In this document: positions 55,993 through 64,000 of the stretch, piece by piece | Position numbering within the stretch: position 1 is the first letter of the stretch | Layout: every line of letters starts with the position of its first letter | Origin: Cyclospora cayetanensis | Lineage: Eukaryota > Apicomplexa > Conoidasida > Eucoccidiorida > Eimeriidae | Reading direction: 5' to 3' | Assembly: GCF_002999335.1 (NCBI RefSeq) | Contig: NW_020312125.1 | Span: 62,001 to 126,000 of the forward strand | Length of the DNA stretch: 64,000 nt | Position numbers and translations under genes: made by a program | The notes under the pieces: model-generated | The model's database searches: none | Seen by the model: only the letters and a program-made list of their open reading frames with translations | Told to the model about the DNA's origin: nothing

Positions 55993-58900
55993 ATGGCAGA
56001 GGCACCTGTTGCCTCTGGCCAGCATTACGAGGCCTTGCAGGCCGACCGCAAACTCCTGACAGCTCTCATGGAGGCAGCGGCTGCTGGTAGGCGAGAGGGC
56101 CTGCGCACGGCTATTCAGGCAATAGAGGAGCGATACAGCAGCCGTTTTACGAAGAATGGAGGCCACTGTGGCGGCGATTCGAGTGCGGGATCCAAAGGAG
56201 CACCAGGCGCAGAGAGGGCAGCTGCCACGGAGAGCGACTTCCTGCTGGGGTTCAAGGATGGGCATGGAAGGACGGTAGTGCACTTTGCTGCCTTAGGGGG
56301 GTCACTTGAGGTGTTGCAATTGGTGTTGGACATGTGCCCATCTGGGGTTGATGCTCGAGACTCCAGCGGAAAGACCCCTTTGTTTACGGCAGCCTCGTTA
56401 GGGCACACAGAAGCCATAGAACTGCTGCTGCAGAGAGGCGCTAAGGTGGAGGCAGAGAGCGAAGAAGGCTGTACAGCCCTTCATGAAGCGGTCTACGCTG
56501 GTCAGCTGGCTGCAGTGCAAAAGCTCCTCTTAGCCAAGGGGACAGATGTAAGCCACAAATTCCTGAGAAAGTGGCGCGGCCCTTGCTGCACGCTTTGCAT
56601 CCAGCGAGTTCACAGAGCACGCCACGAGCTGCTTGGTTTGTAGCGGTTGTTTCTTTTGTGGCGGTTGCTTCTTTTGTAGCGCTTGTTTCTTCTGTAGCTG
56701 TTGTTTCTTCTGTAGCGGTTGTTTCTTCTGTAGCGGTTGTTTCTTCTGTAGCTGTTGCCGCTACTGCTGTATGTTGCCGCGTGCCTTTTGATTCGGCTGG
56801 ATGCACAGCTGCGTTCTCTCTTGAGGCTGCCTACTGCCTCCCCGCAGGTCAATAAGGCTTCCTCTCTGGGGTATCCAGTCCAAGTTGCAGCAGCTACAAT
56901 GCACAAGAACATTCTGGAACTGCTGCTTCAGGCGGGAGCGAACCCTAACAGCGACGCAGGCACATCGAATACCCCAAGCCTTTTTCCCCCCGCTTTGGTC
57001 CTGGCTGCCTCGAAGAAGGAATGCGATATCGTCCGCCTTCTCCTAGAAAAGGGGGCTGATCCGAACGCCATGGACAGTGAAGGCTTTGGGGCACTTCATT
57101 GTGCAGCGGAGAACGACTGCACACGATGCGCTCAAATCCTTGTTGACTTCGGAGCAGACTGGGGACTGCCTGCTCGAGTAAGGGGGGTGTGATGCGAGTC
57201 AGAAGGACAAACGCGATATGTCTTCAGCCAGCGCAGTAGAAAAGCTGCAAGGCCTGGCCTTGCAGTTACGCCTTCCGGCGCGCTGCGGAAATGTGGAAGT
57301 GCAGGAGGAGGGTGCTGGGTAATATAGCGGTCTGAAAAAGAGGACGATGGGATGTGGTTCAATTCGATGTCTTTGGCTTTGGAGCCAGCAACAGCGTGCG
57401 GAAACGCAAAGGTCTCAAATGCTGCGAATGCTGCGGCCTGCGAGAGATCAGCGTAATCCTGCTTAGAGATGCAGAAAAGAAAAGCCCCCTTAATGGCATA
57501 TTTTTTCGCGGGTACCCTCGCATACACGCAGCCTGCACGTTTGCGCTTACGTGGTCTCGTTGCTTGCTTTTGTGCGATCCTCTTAGGATGGATCCACCCC
57601 CCTGGATTTAGCCCGGCAGCACAAAGCAATGTCAGTTGTAAAGCTGCTGGAGGCGCTAGGCCCTTGTCCCCTTCCAAGAAGGGCATCCCCCACTCCGCCT
57701 TTAGTATCCGAGGTAAGCGAGGGTTCTGTGGCGTGAAGCCTTCAATTGCTGAGTGCCTTTTTTGCGTCTCTTCTGGAGAGACGCAAGGCTCCGTGCATAC
57801 GTGCCACAGGCTGCGAGCGAGCGGTGCCCTTTTTCGGTGCTGCACCACTCACCGTTGTTAGCTGTACGCTCTCTCGGAGATCATTTACACAGTCTCCGAG
57901 ATCTTTTACGCAGTCGCAGATCCTTTGAGCTCTCGTGGTCTTTGCAGCGCTTTCCTCTCTCGGGGTGTGTGCAATTTATGCGTGAACTGAATAAGCAAAG
58001 GAAGATGCGATCTTTTGGGCATCCCTAGCGCGCACTTTTTGGTAGGGAACCGCGATGTCACGGCCTAGCTTCCAATCCATCTACTTCGAATAGCCAGCTT
58101 ATGCATGCGCCGTCTGCAGGAGGGTTCTCAGGGGCACAAAGAGGCAAATGCCGCAGAGGGAGGCGATGCATCTGCAGCGGCGGTGTCGATGTCAATAGTT
58201 TTAGACCCTAACGGTTCTGTACGTAGCGAGGCTCAGGCTAAAGTTGAAAAGCTCAAGCATGATGGAAACATGGCGTTCAGGAAGGGACGATTCTCGGAGG
58301 CGAAGGCAAAATACTCGCAGGTCAGCGTGGGTTGCTAGAGGCTCACTCTTTTGATTGAAGCGATTGAGAGAGACAGAGACAGAGGGAGAGACAGAGAGAT
58401 TTCATGGCAAACCAAGGACTGCGCATCTTCCTTTACCCTTGGCTACCAGCTAATACCCAGTATTTGTGACCTACGTCTTTAGTGAAAAAGAATTTATTTG
58501 ATTGTTTTTGCTAACGTTGTTTGCAGGCGATCGAGGAGTGCCCTAAGGTGGAGGCGGCAAGGGAGCTCTTGGGGGTTCTCTTTTCAAACAGGAGCTTCGC
58601 AAATGAACATCTGTCAGATGCGCAGGGAGCCCTTCACGATGCCCTAGCGGTGAGGGATGCTGGCAGGCGAACCATATTATTCGGCTTGCCTCAACCTTCC
58701 TACTGGCATAGGATTCAGGAGACGGAAAGACAGGCCTAGCAGCCCAGCCGCCTTCAGGCTGCTTATATAGACCCTCCGCCATACTTCCACGCACCCCGTG
58801 CTCCGCGTATAGGGGGGAACACATATGAGAAATATGAGGCCTCCTGTGTCTTCCCTTTTTTGTCAGCTAGCGCAGGACGACTTTCAGTGGGAACGGGGTG

Positions 58901-59536
58901 TTCAGACGTGTGTCTCGCTGCCTCCTGAATGATGCTGCTATCTTCGCTTCTTCAGGCCACACAGCTCCGTCCCGAGTGGAGCAAAGCACACTACCGGCTG
59001 GCGCGCGCGCATCGCCTCTCTGGGTGCACCGAAGATTACATATCTGAGCTTTGGATGGCCCTCCGTCTGGACCAGTCTAATGCGCAGATTCGGTAAGGTG
59101 TAGCAGCATAAAGTTGTTTTCGCGAGGGAAGAGAGAGCGAGAAGCTATGTCATGTATAGGCCTCTCATACCTGGGCCTCCTGGCTTTTGTCGCGTTCGTG
59201 CCGCTGTTATTGAGCCGCAACTATAAGATGCTCCCCCAAGGAAATGTACCTGTGTCTCGGTGGACTCTCAAGCTGGTGGTGGCTCCTACCGACTGAAAGT
59301 TAGGGGTGGCCGTGCGAAGGAGAAGAAAAGGAAGGCGGCTTTTTGGCTGCGCGCTGTTGAGGCTCTCCTGCTAAGCCGGCATCAGGAGTTGCTTCAGTGC
59401 GTTTGCTCTGCATAGATGTTACTCTGCGTGAACGTCTGCTGCGGTGTCTGTGTGGGGCCTCAGCGAGGAGATGGACGCTGCGGTAAAAGAGGCTCGACTG
59501 GCGCACAGGAGGGCGCAGGAGAAAGCAGTCGCGTAA
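55993..59536 (+). CDS. Ankyrin-repeat and TPR-domain protein, about 515 aa
   Basis: Probably a scaffold or co-chaperone-like protein. Exons 55993-56547, 56848-57177, 57587-57712, 58120-58320, 58527-58649, 58956-59092 and 59464-59536, all in phase with GT-AG introns. Start: caaagATGg (MAEAPVASG). Residues about 90-280 hold at least five ankyrin repeats: GRTVVHFAALGGSLEVLQLV, GKTPLFTAASLGHTEAIELL, GCTALHEAVYAGQLAAVQKL, a spliced GYPVQVAAATMHKNILELLL, and FGALHCAAENDCTRCAQILV; STPLDLARQHKAMSVVKLL continues the array. Residues about 360-490 are a TPR block: AKVEKLKHDGNMAFRKGRFS, FSNRSFANEHLSDAQGALHD, and SKAHYRLARAHRLSG. It ends in a charged helix (EARLAHRRAQEKAVA). The final stop overlaps a good donor (GC|GTAAGT at about 59532), so a further 3' exon is possible. 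Confidence 0.82.
56640..56765. repeat. 18-bp minisatellite in the first intron of the ankyrin-TPR gene
   Basis: About seven tandem copies of tgtagcggttgtttcttc with minor variants (gcttg, gctgt). The unit length is a multiple of three, so it makes spurious Val/Ser-rich and Thr/Glu-rich ORFs, but it lies between donor 56548 and acceptor 56847. Confidence 0.9.
58367..58400. repeat. (GA)n-rich tract in an intron
   Basis: GAGAGACAGAGA-type sequence in the ankyrin-TPR intron 58321-58526. Confidence 0.8.
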
Positions 59537-60657
59537 GTGTGCTGGAACATATCAGGCGGTGCCCCCGCCCGTACTGTCTCCTGGAGGAAACTTCAATGCA
59601 ATACTTATGAGCATCTAAAAGAGCGGCAAATCCTGCTGGAAGGAGGCTGGCAGGAGTGCATCGCATGTCGCGTGACAGGCAGTGCCGCTGCCTCTAAGAG
59701 GCAGATGATGTCGCTCTGGTGCAGACGCGCGGAGGTGGTATGACGCATGTGCTTCCTGTGTGGTGGGGTGGTGGCAATTGTGGGGGTACGGCGTCCTCGC
59801 TGCTGCAGTGATCAGTCCTTAGCAAGTGCAGCCAGGACAGAGGCTGCAGTGTCTTGGGGGAGACGTCTGGATGGCGCAAAGACTCAGCCTCTTGAAAAGA
59901 AACGCTCGTGTTACGCATGGGCAACAAGTAGCCGGGAGGTTCTGGCATGGAGCCCGCTCTCTCTGTACCGGCGGCCTTCACGTTTGTGTGTACACTCTGT
60001 TGGTTGTAATCCAACAATTAAGGAGAGCTGTAAAGCTTCCTTTGCTGGCCAGCTGCCAGGCAAGAGTTCGGCATGCCTCGCCTACTGTGCGCCATTCACG
60101 ACTCGGGCAGCAAGGAAGACAGGCGGCGGCTTTCACTGCAAGGTTAACTGAACTAGACTCTCTGCAGTAACCAAACTAGACATACCGGCTAACAGCAGAG
60201 CTTAGCAGGAAGAGAGGCTGTTTATTGTAACTTCTGCTTTTGGGGCTGCTGTCCGTTAACATGGTACCCCAGGAAGTGCATATATGCCGTGAAAGGCGCT
60301 CACGTCTATTGTTGGACCACTATGAGCCAACACGCAAAAATCTAAATTCTGTTCCGCGAGGAACACCGCGCCTCCTCACAATAAAAGAGAAAGGGAAGCA
60401 ATCCTAGGCTCCGTATGCGAGGCACTACCCATAAGACAGTGACACAGCGCAAATCTATACTGACGGGCGTACAGTGCGGCACAATAGCACCTGCTTCCAG
60501 CTACCCTCCCTACACAACACAGCCGGTGGATCTGTCCATGCGACCCCGTCTCTGCATCTGCCTCCGTTCTATATATATATATATATGCGGCGTATTAACC
60601 CTTTCTGGCACCCACGCAAAGGGTCGCCCGCCGATGCGGAAGAGGGCCTGTTTGTTG
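59537..60657. other. Convergent intergenic region
   Basis: Contains the 3' ends of the ankyrin-TPR gene (plus) and RAD6-like gene (minus). A short (TA)n tract lies at about 60570-60586. No gene recognised; a 3' exon of the ankyrin-TPR gene could be hidden here. Confidence 0.45.
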
Positions 60658-62241
60658 CTAGTGCGCAGCATCGCCATGTCCAGCTCCCCCTTCTGAGCCT
60701 CTCACATTCCCGTTGTGCTCCGGCACAGGGGCTAATACTGATGCCTCGCTGTTGTTGGCCTCCCCTCCTTCAAGGGCGGTAATCGTGTTGCTGCCCTCCG
60801 CTTCCGTTGGCGCAGGAGCCGAAGTGGAGGCACAGCGCGGAGCCTCAGCGTCGGGTGAATCGGCTGTCTTCCATGATTCTGCAGCACACTGCTGCACCCG
60901 TCGATTATACTCTCGACGGTTCTCAGCGTACAGACGGGCGGCCTCCTGGTTTGCCGGACTGCTGGGGTTTGGATCACTCAGCAGCGACTGCAGGAAGCAG
61001 CCACAAGAAAGACATGAGCACCACAGTAAAGCGAAAAATGCCTCGGCACCAGCTCAGACAGGCTGCACGGCCGCGTTCTTACTGGCCACCTCATGAGGCT
61101 AATACATCTCTTACCTGTATAGAGGTGAGGATGGCAGAAATATCGTATATTGGACTCCACTGTGTCTGCAGGATGTCCAGGCAGATGTTACCGTCGTTGT
61201 ACACTGCGGGTCAAAGACAAATACAGATAGACAGACAGAAGAGAGACATATACACACGCAAACCCACGCACATACATACATACATACACGCACAGATGTG
61301 GACAAAAAGGGCAGGCAGGCTTCACTCTCTTCATAATCCTAAATCTTTTGGCCCGTTTGTGCCTCAGCAATTCCTGTGCTCTGCTTGCGGCAGTCCCTAG
61401 TTTCCTCGTTTAAAGTCGGCTTTCGCACCATTCGGATGGAAGAGTTTGGATAAGAAGCGCACGTGCGGTGGTTTGTTGGGGTAATCGTTGCTGAAAGTCA
61501 GTTCGAGTTGAAAGGTTCCTAAGCCACATAAATGCAAACAACACGAAAGAGGCCGCCTTAATACCCGAGATAAGGGAAAGAGAATAAAATCCGTATGTTC
61601 TTCACCGACACCTTGGCCACATCCTCTATAGCCTGCAGTCCTTCTTTGAGCTGACCTCCTTCCCACGGCGTGTCCTCGGGGCCGAAGATCACCGCATGCC
61701 ACTTCATGATGTCATTCTGTACTGGTGCGCCGCTGACTCCAAAAGGAGGGTCGCTCTGCAGCTTCCTGAAGTCGCGGATGAGCCGCTTTCTCTGCGTCAC
61801 AACAATTCCACCCCGAGTAGGACAGGATACACGTGGCACAAGCAGGAGACCACCGAGTAGAGATGTAAACACCTATAGGGGCTGCTCCTGACAGCGCTGC
61901 GCAGCCAGTCGGTTGTCTTCCAAGCTGGAGGGGAAGGCAGTTCGGCAATGCATGACGTGCGCTGGATTGGCACAAAGGAGTCGGCCAAGTGACAGCTTGT
62001 GGTGGTCAAGGGAAATCGGGGGACGGGGGAGGAGAAACACTCGACTGGACGCCGCTTCATGCGTTCAGGAGGGGTTAACAAGAGTAAGCCAGAAGCTAAG
62101 GTCTTCGGGGTGAGTGCTTCTTCTACACGCCTGCTGCGAAACTATTCTAAAGCAAGCCCCGAGAGGTCGAGGCGGTGCCGAATACTGTAGAGAGACGGCA
62201 GAGAAAGGGAAAATGCGCAAACATACGGCGTGACTAGCCAT
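60658..62241 (-). CDS. RAD6: RAD6/UBE2A-type ubiquitin-conjugating enzyme with extended C-terminal tail
   Basis: E2 enzyme that carries ubiquitin as a thioester and, with RING partners, modifies PCNA, histone H2B or N-degron substrates. Five exons: 62241-62227 (a 15-nt exon encoding MASHA, donor GTATGT), 61791-61656, 61518-61429, 61203-61115 and 60987-60658; all phases agree, giving 219 aa. Diagnostic segments are [56 protein letters not shown], the PN of the HPN motif followed by [12 protein letters not shown] with the catalytic Cys, and [18 protein letters not shown]. The fold ends near residue 155 ([14 protein letters not shown]). The remaining 60 or so residues are a Glu/Ala/Gly/Ser-rich tail, much longer than in animals and reminiscent of, but longer than, the acidic tail of yeast Rad6. 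Confidence 0.95.
61255..61290. repeat. (CATA)n microsatellite in a RAD6 intron
   Basis: CACACG/CATA units in the intron between 61429 and 61203. Confidence 0.85.
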
Positions 62242-64000
62242 TTTATGCTGTAAATCCTCTTCGCCAGAGCCAAGTAGCACCAAAAATAGCGGCAACAGTA
62301 CGCTGTGGACACGCGTCAGAAGTCTCTCGAAGCCGCATAGGCAGCGAAGACCAAGGACTTGCCGTACAGAAGGCAGTGCACAAAAACTGCATGTTCAAGT
62401 ATTATGTCCTCAAAAGAGAGCGGAAGATCTCGAGGGGAGCAGCCACTAGTTTCGGGGCGCCTTTTGCTAGGTGGCCGCTGTGCATGCGATCGGTGTCGTG
62501 GGAACTTTCGCTAGTGTATTACTGAAAGTGCCCTATTTTGGCAGTAGATTGTCAGCAAACAGAGCCTTATATGTGGTTGTCCAGCAACACACAACCTAAC
62601 AACATGTGGTTTCCACGGTGCTGCCAGCGAGGGACATATTGGCGGACGGCTGGAACACTGCGTACTCTGCTCCTGCATACTTTAGTAGCCGTAGACACCC
62701 CTATGCTCATGAAGAACACAAGCCTGGCAGTTTGGAGACAATGAAACTCCGAGCAACGTGGTTAGCTAGGCTCTGTATGGACAAAATCGGCCTCTGCAAG
62801 TGGAACTAGTAGCTTCTAAAGTCGTTTTCGTTCGGACAAATGAAACATCCTATACATTTTCTGACTGAGCCTCGTACAAAGAAAGAGACGGGGAGAAGTG
62901 TACAGCTTCCAGAAGCAGGCCACCCACCTTACGTGCTGCTTCTGCCACCCTGTGCATATGGGCCAAAAGCTACGCTCCGGCTCTTTCGACTACACTAGTT
63001 ATACTTTATCCAAAAGAAACCAAAAATTGGCTGTTCGGTTTAGCCATTCTCACAGTCCTTTTGCTGAGGGAAAAAATCGCCACATCAATACAGTAAAATT
63101 CAACGCTTTTTGTACGTACGCTAGAGGATGCTGTGGGTGACTAGGCATTGTATGAGTGCTCGGAGGGTGCCCCTATGCCGGTGCACGATATCTGTCTCTC
63201 TCCTTATTCTTAAGTCGGATTTCTATGAAGCGAAGGCAGGGTGAGAAGGCTCCTCTTAAATGGGCACTTCATAGCTCTCCTATGTCTATATTTAATTTGG
63301 GTGTAAAACTATCTTTCTGTGGAGACATTAGGTAGACTCACACGTCATTGAAGGGTCATCCCCTTCTGATTTTTCAGCGTAACGTCATGATGATGCGCTA
63401 TGATAGCCCCTCCACCGGCCTATTCCTGAAAAGCAGGGGCCCATTCGCACGCCGCGCAGAGTCGAAGCTGTTGCTTCGTGAGAGGCACATCTACAGAAAG
63501 TACCATGGGAAAGCAAACAGTGCCCTTCAGGGAGGGCATTAGAAACAAGGAGTTTCACAGTGTGACATACTACCGATATCCCCATGTGGAAACCCATCCT
63601 GTTAACATGCTTTCGATAAAAGCCATAGAACATGTAAGGCCAACACTATCCTCTTAAGTGCTAGTATTCCTTGTTACGTGACTCTATCTTATGTGTCGTT
63701 GAGAGACAGCAGTGCCACTTTCAGAATGAACAGGCGCATGGCGGAGCCTGCAAGACCCTGGTCTTGCGCCACCACCGAGACAATCGAGTGACACATACTA
63801 AAAGCTTCACTAGCAGAGCGATACGGGGACTGGCAAATCAAAACTATTTTGTTACAGCTGTTTCTGCCTGAGCTTGGCTGCAGCGTGCTCTGTACCGGTG
63901 GTTCCCACAGCATCACCCCCGTTATTCAGTGGTACAACCCTCCCAAAAGTCGTGCGCATTCAAACTCTTCAGGCACCACTACATATGCACCCTCCCTCTT
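62242..64000. other. Right end: RAD6 promoter region, no further gene seen
   Basis: The RAD6-like gene starts at 62241 on the minus strand, so its promoter lies here. Remaining ORFs are short and unsupported. Confidence 0.45.

Noticed and set aside
56571..56855. Val/Ser repeat protein
   Set aside because: Translation of the 18-bp minisatellite within the ankyrin-TPR intron.
1..64000. CRISPR arrays, bacterial operons, phage or rRNA genes
   Set aside because: None seen. All tandem repeats are simple microsatellites or minisatellites without spacer-repeat structure, and the gene structure is eukaryotic.

Overview
This 64 kb window looks like nuclear DNA of an apicomplexan parasite, most likely an eimeriid coccidian (Eimeria or a close relative such as Cyclospora). 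The evidence is split genes with GT-AG introns, roughly balanced base composition, tRNA genes with internal A/B boxes, and proteins full of Gln, Ala and Ser runs encoded by CAG-type triplets, a hallmark of Eimeria. The species cannot be fixed from the sequence alone. Gene models were built by hand from splice sites, reading-frame phase and resemblance to known families. Where phases agree across every junction (RPL9, most of the dynein chain, RAD6, uS15, ankyrin-TPR) the models are strong.

Layout. 1-3.6 kb: minus-strand gene for a VTC/SPX protein (polyphosphate system), cut by the window's left edge. 4.7-5.4 kb: plus-strand hypothetical. 6.4-7.8 kb: ribosomal protein L9 (uL6), minus. 7.8-12.9 kb: no gene seen. 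12.9-19.2 kb: cytoplasmic dynein intermediate chain, minus, about 14 exons. 19.2-24.6 kb: tRNA-Gly(GCC) and no protein gene. 24.6-30.4 kb: a tight row of three minus-strand genes of unknown function. 31.4-36.4 kb: a very large single-exon ASH2-like SPRY protein, plus. 36.4-40.7 kb: no host gene, but a probable retroelement protease relic. 40.7-42.7 kb: RNF4/Slx8-like SUMO-targeted ubiquitin ligase, plus. 43.5 kb: tRNA-His(GTG). 44.0-50.3 kb: HEATR6-like HEAT-repeat protein, minus. 50.3-53.5 kb: only candidate exons. 53.5-55.3 kb: organellar ribosomal protein uS15, minus. 56.0-59.5 kb: ankyrin-TPR protein, plus. 60.7-62.2 kb: RAD6-type ubiquitin-conjugating enzyme, minus. 62.2-64 kb: nothing recognised.

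The genes are independent housekeeping loci, not a pathway cluster. Three do belong to chromatin or ubiquitin biology (ASH2-like, RNF4-like, RAD6-like); in other eukaryotes RAD6-dependent H2B ubiquitination promotes COMPASS (ASH2) methylation of H3K4, but their proximity here is probably chance. CAG-type triplet runs and homopolymeric amino-acid runs are concentrated in about 25-50 kb and scarce elsewhere, like the repeat-rich/repeat-poor segmentation described for Eimeria chromosomes. I saw no CRISPR array, rRNA gene, bacterial-type operon or clearly new biological system.
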